This document shows, in pieces, positions 29,150 through 38,078 of a stretch of DNA of 64,000 nucleotides. The notes under the pieces were generated by a model, which worked only from the letters and a program-made list of their open reading frames with translations, searched no databases and was not told the DNA's origin. The DNA lies in assembly GCF_000688415.1 (NCBI RefSeq), contig NZ_JIAH01000009.1, positions 1 to 64,000 of the forward strand, given 5' to 3'. This DNA is from Corynebacterium pseudodiphtheriticum DSM 44287 (GTDB taxonomy: Bacteria; Actinomycetota; Actinomycetes; Mycobacteriales; Mycobacteriaceae). Within the stretch, counting starts at the first letter, position 1; each line of letters begins with the position of its first letter. Made by a program: the position numbers and the translations under genes.

Positions 29150-29175
29150 TTCCGTCCGACTAGGTGGCAAAATCT
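29150..29175 (+). repeat. Degenerate IS end, copy 2
   Basis: The second copy of the block seen at 28294-28320, with no transposase beside it. It abuts the 5' truncation point of the peptide gene, so an insertion and later deletion probably destroyed that gene's start. Confidence 0.5.
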
Positions 29176-29268
29176 GAGCACTTCAGATAGCCAAGAATGC
29201 AATGCCAGGGATTACGCTAACGATCACTGCATACCCCCTGCCGAACCACTTCCACTAAATTGGTTGTC

Positions 29269-29535
29269 ATGACAACACAGGCTGTGCTTTACGACGGTGC
29301 CGTTCACACGCTTCCCGACGACCTGCAACAGGCCCTAGACCGCGAAAATCTCGCAGAACTGTGGAACGGACTCACCCTACTAGCTCGCAATGAATTCATC
29401 TGCTGGGTATCAGATGCGAAAAAGGAAGAAACCCGCGCCCGCCGCATCCGACGCACCTGCGAAGAACTCCACGAAGGCAAACGTCGCCCGTGCTGTTGGC
29501 CCGGATGCACACACCGCGAGAGAAACGGCAAATAA
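29269..29535 (+). CDS. YdeI/OmpD-associated family protein
   Basis: The 88-residue protein has VHTLPDDLQQALDRENLAELWNGLTLLARNEFICWVSDAKKEETRARRIRRTCEEL, matching the C-terminal domain of the YdeI/OmpD-associated family (bacteriocin-protection-like). A Cys-rich end follows (RPCCWPGCTHRERNGK). ATG 29269 is preferred to an upstream TTG. Some members are linked to resistance to cationic peptides, which fits the island, but function is not established. Confidence 0.75.
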   Translation: MTTQAVLYDGAVHTLPDDLQQALDRENLAELWNGLTLLARNEFICWVSDAKKEETRARRIRRTCEELHEGKRRPCCWPGCTHRERNGK

Positions 29536-29563
29536 AGAATAATTGGTATGCGCAGATTCGGCG

Positions 29564-30223
29564 TTAAGAATCCGCGAACTTGTCAAGGTCATTGATCCGC
29601 CCGGCAGCAATCACTAGGTCACCGGAGCGGAGCACGTAACCAGCAGGTGGAGTAGAAAAGTGCGCATCTGCCGAGCGTACTGCAACAATGGCGATCCCCT
29701 GCGGGGTCTGTTCTACTTTCCGCCCATGCATCCACAGCGGTGGGGCTAGCTTAGCCATGGCGAAATCGGAATCGAACTCGATATATTCCTGCACGTGCCC
29801 AGCGATCAAGTGTGCCACGCGTCGGCCAGTATCCCGCTCTGGCCGCACAACGTGGTGCACACCAATTTGTGTCAGAATCTTGGCCTGTTGCTGGTTGTCT
29901 GCTTTCGCCCAAACATTAGGCACGCCCAGGTCCATCACAGCAGATGCCGTTAGTAGCGACGCCCCCATATCGGATCCGATGCCGATCACCACTCGGTGTG
30001 CATCGTGTACACCGAGTTGGCGTAGTGCTTCTTGGTCGGTGGTTTCGGCGATGACGGCGTGTGTGAGTAGCGAAGCGGCTTTGGTTACTACCGCCTCGTC
30101 TATATCGATGCCCAGTACTTCTACGCCGGATTGGACTAGTTCTTCACCCAGCGCCATGCCAAATCGGCCAAGGCCAATGATGACGACGGGTTGTTTGGTT
30201 TGGTGGAAGAACAGCTTAGCCAA
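29564..30223 (-). CDS. Potassium-uptake regulatory subunit (TrkA/KtrA type)
   Basis: The 219-residue cytoplasmic protein has an RCK_N Rossmann domain (VVIIGLGRFGMALGEEL, with Asp in VLGIDIDEAV) that binds nucleotides, and an RCK_C domain in the last ~80 residues. Rings of this subunit gate the partner potassium channel-like protein. Its start overlaps the end of the upstream trkH/ktrB gene by 8 bp, so both are made from one message. Its start codon is the ATG at 30223. Confidence 0.9.
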   Translation of the reverse strand: MAKLFFHQTKQPVVIIGLGRFGMALGEELVQSGVEVLGIDIDEAVVTKAASLLTHAVIAETTDQEALRQLGVHDAHRVVIGIGSDMGASLLTASAVMDLGVPNVWAKADNQQQAKILTQIGVHHVVRPERDTGRRVAHLIAGHVQEYIEFDSDFAMAKLAPPLWMHGRKVEQTPQGIAIVAVRSADAHFSTPPAGYVLRSGDLVIAAGRINDLDKFADS

Positions 30224-31571
30224 TGAAAGGCCTTTCTACGGGGAGTGAATAGCGGCGCTGGTTGGTGCGGGCAGCTAGGGCAGCGACAACCGTGATGGGG
30301 CCGATACGCCCGGCATACATCAGCACTACCAGCCATACACGCGCGAATTCCGGCAGCTCCGGAGTAATACCGGTGGTCAGACCAACGGTAGCGAATGCAG
30401 AGATAGTTTCAAAGGTGATCTGGTGGGAATTGAACTGCGGTAGCAGCATTTGTAGCCCCATGATGGAGCCTGCAATCAGAATGAAAGCCATCATGAATAC
30501 TGCCATCGATTGGCGCACGATACGCCCGGGGATACGCCGACCAGCAACCAGTAGTTCTTCATCACCGCGCACTTCGGCGATCAACACTGCCACTAGTACG
30601 GCAGCGGTGGTTACTTTCACTCCGCCTGCGGTACCGCCGGATCCACCACCGATGAACATCAAAAAATCCGTCAACATTAGCGAAGAAGGCCGCAGGTTCG
30701 ATAGATCAACCGAGTTGAATCCGGCAGTGCGGGTGGATACAGAGTGAAAAAATGCCGCTTGAACCGCCGACCACGGGCTCAGTTCACGCAAACTGTTCGT
30801 CCATTCCATGATCCCAAACCCGATAGTGCCGATAACCAGCAAAATCACGGTGCCAACCAGGGTAAACAACAAAGTCAAGGACCGCGGACGTTGAACTTTC
30901 GAACAACACCGCTCCTTGATTTCTAGCAGTACGGGAAACCCCAAACCACCAACGATCACACCCGCGGCGATCGGCAAAATAATTCCAGAATCGTTGACGT
31001 AGGGAACCAAATTGTTGGACTGGAGCCCGAATCCTGCGTTGTTGAATGCAGAAATGGCGTGAAAGCCCCCCTGCCATACTGCAGGCAGAAAGGCATATTC
31101 GTATTTTGTGGCAAAACGGATAGTAAGTACTACGGTGATCACGAATTCCACGGCTAAGGAAAAACCAATTGTGCCGAAGATGACGGTACGCACCTCACCT
31201 AGGCTTCTTCCGCGTTGCTCTGCAGCGGCACGAAGCCTCCCCTTGACGCCCATCTGCCCGGCAAGCACAAAACTCACCACCGTGGCCAAGGTCATGATGC
31301 CAATGCCACCGATCTGGACAAGTACCAAGATGATTACCTGTCCGAAATGAGACCAGTACGTCGCTGTATCCACAACTGTTAAGCCTGTGAGGCATACCGC
31401 GGACGTAGCGGTGAATAGTGCAGTGGTGAACTCCGGGTTGTCAACCCCACTGCGGGATACAGGCAGCAACAAGAGGACTGTTCCCGCGAGAATGAGCAGC
31501 AGGAAGCTCACGGAGACCAGCTGCGCGGGGCTAAAACCCCGTCGGCGGCGTGCGCCTGAATGGAAAATCAC
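30216..31571 (-). CDS. Potassium transporter, TrkH/KtrB family
   Basis: The 451-residue membrane protein has repeated membrane-pore-membrane units, with selectivity-filter-like segments such as TATSAVCLTGLTVVD, HAISAFNNAGFGL, HSVSTRTAGFNSVD and ISAFATVGLTTGI. The glycine of each unit lines the pore. This is the ion-conducting subunit of a sodium- or voltage-driven K+ uptake system and pairs with the RCK protein encoded next. Lys/Arg-rich residues at the N terminus (GARRRRGFSP) face the cytoplasm. Confidence 0.92.
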   Translation of the reverse strand: MIFHSGARRRRGFSPAQLVSVSFLLLILAGTVLLLLPVSRSGVDNPEFTTALFTATSAVCLTGLTVVDTATYWSHFGQVIILVLVQIGGIGIMTLATVVSFVLAGQMGVKGRLRAAAEQRGRSLGEVRTVIFGTIGFSLAVEFVITVVLTIRFATKYEYAFLPAVWQGGFHAISAFNNAGFGLQSNNLVPYVNDSGIILPIAAGVIVGGLGFPVLLEIKERCCSKVQRPRSLTLLFTLVGTVILLVIGTIGFGIMEWTNSLRELSPWSAVQAAFFHSVSTRTAGFNSVDLSNLRPSSLMLTDFLMFIGGGSGGTAGGVKVTTAAVLVAVLIAEVRGDEELLVAGRRIPGRIVRQSMAVFMMAFILIAGSIMGLQMLLPQFNSHQITFETISAFATVGLTTGITPELPEFARVWLVVLMYAGRIGPITVVAALAARTNQRRYSLPVERPFIG

Positions 31572-31625
31572 AAATCGATACTTTAAACCTCGTGCGGCTA
31601 TCAGCGATACCCATATGTGAAATTT

Positions 31626-32351
31626 TTACTTGATTTTGCCATCAATTACTTCCACCACTTCATCCACGTATTTCAGCATTCCCCGGTCATGGGTGACAAC
31701 GCACGTAGCGATCCCCAAATCGCGTGATACCTGCTGCAATAGTTGCATGATCTCTTGCGACAATTCCTGATCCAGCGCGGAGGTAGGTTCGTCGGCAAGC
31801 AATACATCTGGATCATTCATCACCGCGCGTGCAATATTCACCCTCTGCCGCTGGCCACCGGACAGCTTGCCGACGCTGCGCCCGCCTAGCCCCTCCAAAC
31901 CAACCTTAGCCAACAGCTCGTCTGCCCGCTCCCGGCGCGGGGTATGTCCACGCAGGTGGTCGGTGATCAGCAACTGCTCGGCGACAGACAACGATTCCAA
32001 CAAGTTCGGCTGCTGGAAGATCATCCCAATGTGCTGGCGCCGTAACTCACTGCGTTTTTCTTCCGAGTCCACGCTCATCAGTTCACCGGCGATACGCACC
32101 TCACCTTCCGTGGGCTGCAACAGGCCCGCCATGGCCGAAAGCAAAGTGGATTTGCCGGATCCTGATTCGCCCACGATGGCAGTCACCGTCCCCGGCAAAA
32201 CCTGTAAGGACACTTGATTCAAAGCACGCACGGTGCCGGTGCCGTCTGGGAAATCAACGGTGACGTTGTGGCACGCGACCACTGGATTTTTATTTTCTAG
32301 GTTTTTATTTTCACCATTTTTAACTTGCGTGTTTTTATTTTCAATATTCAT
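31626..32351 (-). CDS. hrtA: ABC exporter ATPase, probable heme exporter HrtA
   Basis: The 241-residue ATPase is of the MacB/LolD kind: Walker A GESGSGKST, signature LSGGQRQRVNIARA, Walker B VLLADEPTSALDQ and the switch His in VTHDRG. Its first 20 residues are an unusual Asn/Lys-rich run (ENKNTQVKNGENKNLENKN). It shares one base with the upstream FtsX-type permease gene. The set ATPase-permease, divergent from a NarL-type kinase and regulator, matches the hrtBA-chrSA arrangement that protects corynebacteria from heme. The identity rests on this context. Confidence 0.72.
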   Translation of the reverse strand: MNIENKNTQVKNGENKNLENKNPVVACHNVTVDFPDGTGTVRALNQVSLQVLPGTVTAIVGESGSGKSTLLSAMAGLLQPTEGEVRIAGELMSVDSEEKRSELRRQHIGMIFQQPNLLESLSVAEQLLITDHLRGHTPRRERADELLAKVGLEGLGGRSVGKLSGGQRQRVNIARAVMNDPDVLLADEPTSALDQELSQEIMQLLQQVSRDLGIATCVVTHDRGMLKYVDEVVEVIDGKIK

Positions 32352-33559
32352 TAGGATTTGCCCTCCAAAGCCGATGCCGGATCAATCTTTTTCACTCGTC
32401 GGGTTGCTACCAATGCGCCACACATACCGAGCACCCAGATACCCACGGCGGGCATCACGATGGTGGTCCACTGCAAATCAAACGGAACAGAACCCCCGGC
32501 CCACACGCCTGCTGCCCAGCCGACGCCGGCACCAAGCACAACGCCGATGCCAACCACCACAGCGGCTTGTCCCAGCGCATCCTTCCACACGTACCCCGGG
32601 CTGGCACCAAGTGCGCGGAGCACGGAAAGATCACGGCTGCGCTGGATTGTCCACACGCTCAAAAACGCCACGGTCACCAAAGCACTAATGGCATACAACA
32701 ACACCTGAATCAACTGGAGCGATGCCTGCTCCGACTGGTAGGCAGCCAAGCCAGAAAAAGAATCCTCGACTGTTGCAACACTATCCCCGGTCTGATTTTC
32801 GGCATCCTGCCATTCCTCATCGCTCCATTCCGTATCGCTCAAAGCACCTGCGTGCCGGTCCCGGGTATCCACCGCCAGGACAGTGCCGACGACGTCGTCA
32901 TGCGCGCGCGAAATCTGCTGCCACACCTGTGTGCTTGCCCAGACGACGGGCTGGTGCGAATAGTGCTCGTCTTCTACGACGGCCCTCACGGGCTGTTCGA
33001 CGCCACCGATTTCTACCATCTCACCTGGTTGCACACCGGCTTCGCTAACAATTTCGCGGCTAAGGACAATCCCGTCTTCGCCTAGCACCGCCTCCTGCGG
33101 CTCTTGCGGTTCCTGCGACGCGGCCGAATCTGCTTCTGCTGCCGCATCTGCGGCTGTGGCACCAGCTATTTCTGATCCTGCGGCACCCGCACCGGATACT
33201 ACGGGCGCTGGAACCTTAGTCCCCGCAGGCAGGCCCAGCACGGCAACACCCATCGCAGAACCAGCTTCCAACCGGGTTTGCGCGGTACCAAGCGGGATAA
33301 CCTGGCTGTCGGCGTCGACAAGCTCCTGCCATTCCTGCACATCAGAGGTGGTGACTTGTGATTCCTGAAAAGACGGCTCGTCACTAGTGAACACATATCG
33401 CTCAGGGGCCAGGGCCTCCAAAGCAGAGGTGTTGTGCTTAGCCAACCCACCGGTCAGGCCAGTGAGCATCACCAAAAGTACGGTTATCAGCCCGACGACG
33501 AAGCTGATCAAGCTGAAACGTCCACGGGCGGAGACGATATCTCTGAGTGCCAAAAACAT
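32351..33559 (-). CDS. hrtB: FtsX-like ABC permease, probable HrtB
   Basis: The 402-residue permease has one N-terminal helix (after MFLALRDIVSARGRFSLIS), a large extracytoplasmic domain (residues ~45-270) with an Ala/Glu-rich low-complexity patch near 125-150, and three C-terminal helices with the FtsX motif SLRALGASPGYV-like (here LSVLRALGASPGYVWK). This 1+3 topology is that of MacB/HrtB exporters. It starts only 8-70 bp from the divergent kinase gene, depending on the latter's start. Heme as substrate is inferred. Confidence 0.72.
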   Translation of the reverse strand: MFLALRDIVSARGRFSLISFVVGLITVLLVMLTGLTGGLAKHNTSALEALAPERYVFTSDEPSFQESQVTTSDVQEWQELVDADSQVIPLGTAQTRLEAGSAMGVAVLGLPAGTKVPAPVVSGAGAAGSEIAGATAADAAAEADSAASQEPQEPQEAVLGEDGIVLSREIVSEAGVQPGEMVEIGGVEQPVRAVVEDEHYSHQPVVWASTQVWQQISRAHDDVVGTVLAVDTRDRHAGALSDTEWSDEEWQDAENQTGDSVATVEDSFSGLAAYQSEQASLQLIQVLLYAISALVTVAFLSVWTIQRSRDLSVLRALGASPGYVWKDALGQAAVVVGIGVVLGAGVGWAAGVWAGGSVPFDLQWTTIVMPAVGIWVLGMCGALVATRRVKKIDPASALEGKS

Positions 33560-33600
33560 AGTACCTATTGTTGTTTTTTGCAGCTCAGTGCGGCATCGGG

Positions 33601-35049
33601 GTGCTAGTTGATTCTGCTATCAACCAGATGGTTGATCGCGGCCACTCAGCCTTCCGCACTAACCTAGGCGGGGTGACTACGCCGAGAAATCTCGCCGCTT
33701 CTGCCGCATCCAGCCCCGCAAACACAACAAGCCCTGCGAGCCCAGCAGGCCCCGGCCTGTCCACGGTATTGCGCAACCTGCGGGTGGGTTTACACATGAT
33801 GTTTTGCGCGCTGCTCATTCTTGGGGCGGTGCGGGTCTGGCTTGCCGACGACACAGCTCACGCCCAGCTTCCGGTCGTTTTGCTGGTCGCGGCCGCGCTA
33901 GGGCTGGTTTATGCGGGTGGCATCGTTGTGGAATACCGAGCCCGGCGCGGTGTGGGCAGTTTTTCCAGCCCGACTGTGAATCAACAACGGAGCGCGCGCT
34001 GGTGGTGGGCCGCCGTCGTCGTGCTGTGGCTGAGTGCACTCGTGTTGGCGAATGATTTTCTTTGGGTGTTGTTCCCGCTGGTTTTTGTCACGCTTGCCGT
34101 ATTGCCCCGTTCGGCGAACTTGCTGGCCGCTGCGGTGTTGTGGGCTGCTGGGGTGGTCGTGGTTGCGTGGTTGCACCCGCAGCATTGGCATATTGCGGTG
34201 GCGATTGGCCCGGGCATCGGTACGGTTTTTGCCGTAGCGATTTATGTGAGTTATCGCGCGTTGCATCGTGAGGCACTGACCCAGCGGCGTATCGCGGAAG
34301 AATTAGCCGCAACCCAGCAGGAACTAGCAGCCACCGAGCACCAGGCCGGGCGTTTGGAAGAGCGTGAGCGCCTGGCCCGCGATATTCACGACACGCTCGC
34401 GCAGGGGTTGAGTTCCATCGTGTTGTTGGCGCGTGCTGGACGGGCGAGCGCTAGCACCGGGGATGCGGAATCTGCTGAATCCCATAGTGAGTCCCACAAT
34501 AAGTCCAAAAATGCAGCAACGGACGTGTTTTCTACCATCGAGGACACCGCCCGTGACAACCTGGCGGAGGCACGCCGTTTCGTGCGGGATCTCACCGCGC
34601 CATCTGCGCAAGCAGATCTGCCAGATGCCATCACCGAGATTCTTCAGCGCATGCGTCGCCGTGGTAGCGGCTTGGGCGAATCCACCGAATTCCGGGCGAA
34701 TTTCTCTGGTGATACGCACCGTCGGCTGCCCGAGTCCGTGGTCACCGCGGTGGTGCGATGCGTGCAAGAGGCATTGAATAACGTCGCCAAGCATGCCGCC
34801 GCGGATAATGCGGTGGTGTCGGTCGCGGTGCTTGGCGATGAATTAACCGTCGATATTTTTGACGACGGCCGTGGTTTTGATCCGGCGCAGGCACCCCAGC
34901 AAAAGTCCAGCCACGGCTACGGGCTTGGTGGTATTCAGCAACGCATTGCTGCATTATCTGGCACAGTAAATATTGAATCGACCCCGGGTGAAGGCACGGT
35001 TGTTGCGGCCCGCATCCCGCTGACTTCGCAGCACACACCAGCTAGCTAG
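33601..35049 (+). CDS. chrS: NarL-type sensor kinase, probable heme sensor ChrS
   Basis: The kinase has a Ser/Pro/Ala-rich N terminus, six hydrophobic segments between residues ~60 and 215, a HisKA_3 domain with the phospho-His in LARDIHDTLAQGLSS, and a HATPase domain with DDGRGFD and GYGLGGIQQRI. Intramembrane sensors of this shape include corynebacterial ChrS and HrrS. The start is uncertain: TTG 33568, GTG 33601 and ATG 33628 are all in frame and none has a strong ribosome-binding site. It precedes its response regulator by 15 bp. Confidence 0.72.
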   Translation: MLVDSAINQMVDRGHSAFRTNLGGVTTPRNLAASAASSPANTTSPASPAGPGLSTVLRNLRVGLHMMFCALLILGAVRVWLADDTAHAQLPVVLLVAAALGLVYAGGIVVEYRARRGVGSFSSPTVNQQRSARWWWAAVVVLWLSALVLANDFLWVLFPLVFVTLAVLPRSANLLAAAVLWAAGVVVVAWLHPQHWHIAVAIGPGIGTVFAVAIYVSYRALHREALTQRRIAEELAATQQELAATEHQAGRLEERERLARDIHDTLAQGLSSIVLLARAGRASASTGDAESAESHSESHNKSKNAATDVFSTIEDTARDNLAEARRFVRDLTAPSAQADLPDAITEILQRMRRRGSGLGESTEFRANFSGDTHRRLPESVVTAVVRCVQEALNNVAKHAAADNAVVSVAVLGDELTVDIFDDGRGFDPAQAPQQKSSHGYGLGGIQQRIAALSGTVNIESTPGEGTVVAARIPLTSQHTPAS

Positions 35050-35064
35050 TTCCAGGAGACCACC

Positions 35065-35682
35065 ATGATCCGCGTTCTGCTTCTCGACGACCACCCCGTT
35101 GTCCGCGCCGGCCTGCGCGCAATCCTGAATAGCTTCGACGGGGTGCAGGTCACCCACGAGGCCGCCGATGGTAGCGCGGTGGATGGGCTTGTCGACGGCA
35201 GCATCACTGATGTGGATGTGGTGGTGTGCGATATCCAGATGCCTGGGGTTGATGGCATCACCGCGACCAGCAAATTAGCGAAGGCAGGCGGTCCACCTGT
35301 GTTGATCTTGACGACGTACGACACCGAAGCCGATATCGTCGCTGCTCTTGAGGCCGGTGCGTTGGGTTATCTGCTGAAGGATTCGCCCGAGACAAGTTTA
35401 TTCGACGCCATCATCGCCACCCATGAACGCAAGCGCACGTTGTCGCCGGATGTGGCGGCGGCTCTGGCGCAGCGTACTTCGCAACCGCAGCAGAGCCTTT
35501 CGCAGCGTGAAATTGAAATTCTGCGGGAACTCGCCACCGGTGCGAGCAATAAGGCCTTGGCAAAGAAGCTTTTTATTTCTGAGGCGACAGTGAAAACGCA
35601 CCTGATTCATATTTTTCAGAAATTGGGTGCGGAATCGCGCACCGCCGCCGTCACCGCTGCCCGGGATCGCCGATTAATTTAG
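35065..35682 (+). CDS. chrA: NarL-type response regulator, probable ChrA
   Basis: The 205-residue protein begins MIRVLLLDDHPVVRAGLRAIL. It has the phospho-Asp in VVVCDIQMPGVDG, a Thr and Lys in LTTYDTE and LLKDSPE, and a C-terminal LuxR HTH (LSQREIEILRELATGASNKALAKKLF). ATG follows CAGGAG. It pairs with the kinase just upstream, and in related species the equivalent regulator activates the divergent hrtBA exporter genes when heme is present. Confidence 0.75.
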   Translation: MIRVLLLDDHPVVRAGLRAILNSFDGVQVTHEAADGSAVDGLVDGSITDVDVVVCDIQMPGVDGITATSKLAKAGGPPVLILTTYDTEADIVAALEAGALGYLLKDSPETSLFDAIIATHERKRTLSPDVAAALAQRTSQPQQSLSQREIEILRELATGASNKALAKKLFISEATVKTHLIHIFQKLGAESRTAAVTAARDRRLI

Positions 35683-35746
35683 ACCGCCCCGGGGCGCCGT
35701 AGTCGAAATCTGGGGCACTTCACTTAGGCAAGAGATTCCTTTTCGG

Positions 35747-37069
35747 CTATTTCCTCGATCCCAAAGCGGCTTGGATCTCTTTGCCCTTTACACCCGAGAA
35801 TCCCAGATACAGGAGCGGCACAAAAATCATGACGAGAATAAACACAGATATTAGTGGCTGCCAATACAACTCACTCAACATTTCAATCAAACTGATATTC
35901 CAGACGAACATCATGAGTAGTCCCAGAAAAAACACACAAGCAAGCACTAACGCCTGCGCCGAAAAAGCTATTGAAGCAAGTGTGAGCAGTAATGCGAAAT
36001 GGTATTCACGACGCATAATCCCTAGTTTGAGGAATTTATGGAGACTACGGTTGAGCAATTGGCTAAGTATGAGACTTGCGGAGATAATCGCTAGTAGCGT
36101 AAAGGCTAGAGGAACGGCCATGAGGACCCAGAAATCCCACTGCGCAATACCGCCTTCTCCCATGGCGCGGGCTTGCATACCAGATGCGCTGAAAAGTAAC
36201 GCAGGGATGCTTGCAATGAGGAACAGGAATAACGAGATGCCTGAAAAACGTGACCGATATTCGGAAGTCACAGATTTACTCAAAACGGGGCTGGGACGGT
36301 ACGAGGATAACCTTGCAACGAGTGTCGTAAGATTGAGTGCAATACGCGGAGCCGCCTGGGGAACAAGAGTAGAACCAACAAGCAGTATCCCTACCGTAAA
36401 GAGAATTCCACCTTGTTGTCCGTTTTCATAAACTATTCCGAATATAATTAATGCGGTCCCGCCTAAAGCGAAAATCCCTCGCAAGAGCCAGCGTTTGATG
36501 GAGCGTAACCTTCTGAAGCTATTGTTCACCCTCGTCACTAAATTCGTGCTCAAAAACAATACCGAGATGGTTAGTGGAATGAAGAGGCTGATTATTGCGA
36601 GAACAATGCCGAAAAAAGTAGGAACGCCAAATCCACTGACCCTGATTAATGAAGTTCCATTATCATCAGGAAGCCATTCTAAGAGTGCAGAAAATGGTAA
36701 ATAAAGCACGACTGCGAGGAGTAAGGCGCCGAGGAACGGCTTCCACATTTGCCCAAGCATTACGCGGATAAAGTGACGCCGACCTAGTCCAAAGCGTATA
36801 AGCGTTATGGATTGTTCCCGAAGGAGTAAAGAACCGAGAACTGCAAGCGGAATGTTCATGGCGATGGCGACAAATGTCGCCCAAAAGAGCATATTGCCAC
36901 CAATAAACTTGAATTGGTCATCCGGAAACTCGTCAATCAATCGCGACCAGACTGAACCTAAAACAAGAACAAAGCTGGTGGTGATTCCGAGGGCTAGTGC
37001 GAGGACAAAGAAATATATTTTGGCCTCGCCGACGATCGACGCCCCAATTTTTTGCAAATTCTTATTCAT
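35747..37069 (-). CDS. ABC exporter permease (FtsX-like)
   Basis: The 440-residue membrane protein has an N-terminal helix, a short outer loop, helix pairs around LLREQSITLIRFGLGRRHFIRVMLG (an FtsX-type coupling segment) and several further helices up to the C terminus, about ten in all. That is the doubled-FtsX layout seen in peptide or lipid exporters. Its ATG at 37069 overlaps the end of the ATPase gene by 8 bp, with AAAGGA upstream. The substrate is unknown. Codon use and GC are lower than in flanking core genes. Confidence 0.7.
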   Translation of the reverse strand: MNKNLQKIGASIVGEAKIYFFVLALALGITTSFVLVLGSVWSRLIDEFPDDQFKFIGGNMLFWATFVAIAMNIPLAVLGSLLLREQSITLIRFGLGRRHFIRVMLGQMWKPFLGALLLAVVLYLPFSALLEWLPDDNGTSLIRVSGFGVPTFFGIVLAIISLFIPLTISVLFLSTNLVTRVNNSFRRLRSIKRWLLRGIFALGGTALIIFGIVYENGQQGGILFTVGILLVGSTLVPQAAPRIALNLTTLVARLSSYRPSPVLSKSVTSEYRSRFSGISLFLFLIASIPALLFSASGMQARAMGEGGIAQWDFWVLMAVPLAFTLLAIISASLILSQLLNRSLHKFLKLGIMRREYHFALLLTLASIAFSAQALVLACVFFLGLLMMFVWNISLIEMLSELYWQPLISVFILVMIFVPLLYLGFSGVKGKEIQAALGSRK

Positions 37070-37739
37070 GGTTTGCATCGTCCTTTTCCATAGTGATTAC
37101 AGAATCAACGAAGCTTTCGACGACTGGGTCGTGTGACACCATGAGAACTCCCGTTCCCTCGTGCACCGCATCGTCAACGACACTGAATAAGTTGTCCCGC
37201 GAGTCGCTATCTAATGCACTGCTCGGCTCATCAAGTAGCAGTAATTTAGGTTGTCGTATGAGTCCACCAGTGATCATGACTCTCTGTAATTGCCCCTTTG
37301 AAAGTTCGGTCAGCATCTGGTTTACAGTGTGTTCTACACCTAATGATTCGAGAATTCCGATATACAACCCTGAGCTCACTTTTTTCTTGCAAACTTGTAA
37401 ATTGAATTCTAAATACTCTTTTACCGTAAGGCCTGGGAAAGCTACTAGTTCTTGGCCGACGTAGGAAATATCGCTTCGGAGTAATTTTTGGCGGGTCGAT
37501 ACTGAGGTCTTAGATATGTTGAACTCGCCAAGTAGCACTACGTTTCCTTCGTGTAGGGGGTGTAAGCCTACGATTGCGTTCAGGAATGTAGTCTTGCCAC
37601 ATCCGGAAGGACCTGATAACAATGCTTTTTGCCCGTGAGTAAGCTCAAAATCTAGTGGCAACGCTAAAGGGGCGCTGTGCTTTGGGGTCGCCTTGACGGC
37701 AACTGCTTGAACTTCTAGTACGGGGCTAATGGTTCTCAT
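37062..37739 (-). CDS. ABC exporter ATP-binding protein
   Basis: The 225-residue ATPase has Walker A GPSGCGKT, signature LSKGQLQRVMI and Walker B LLLLDEPSSALDSD, with switch His in VSHDPVV. It belongs to the LolD/MacB-like group that pairs with FtsX-type permeases, and overlaps its permease gene. A run of ten G (ten C on the coding strand) lies about 18 bases ahead of its ATG, between any promoter and the ribosome-binding site (AGAAAG). Confidence 0.85.
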   Translation of the reverse strand: MRTISPVLEVQAVAVKATPKHSAPLALPLDFELTHGQKALLSGPSGCGKTTFLNAIVGLHPLHEGNVVLLGEFNISKTSVSTRQKLLRSDISYVGQELVAFPGLTVKEYLEFNLQVCKKKVSSGLYIGILESLGVEHTVNQMLTELSKGQLQRVMITGGLIRQPKLLLLDEPSSALDSDSRDNLFSVVDDAVHEGTGVLMVSHDPVVESFVDSVITMEKDDANHE

Positions 37740-38078
37740 GGAAATGACTTTCTAATTGGGGGGGGGGCAGCCCCTGGAAAGTGGCCCGAGTATGGGTATT
37801 GTTTTAGTCCAACACCCTCTTTTAACGTAACATAAGTAATTAACTAGACGAGGAATGTAGCAAGTCACTTTTTCACGAGGACGAAATTAGCCGGAGCGAT
37901 TAAAGTAAACCGAGGAAGACCGAACCTCGTTAAGTGCACAACGGATCCCTAGCCGACTTCAGTCTTTTTGCCTTTCGCCAAGGGATCCCAGAGTGTACAA
38001 ATCCTTGCAAGTCTTACGATCGTTTAGGTTTCAATAGATTTTCCCACACTCAGCAAGCTATTAATTTAGACTTGCAAT
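37740..38078. promoter_or_regulatory. Divergent intergenic region with G10 tract
   Basis: No gene lies in these 339 bp. Ten consecutive G occupy 37758-37767. GGATCCCT (37943-37950) and AGGGATCC (37981-37988) form an 8-bp inverted repeat around a 30-base loop. The promoters of the ABC genes and of the flavoprotein gene must both be here. Confidence 0.5.
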
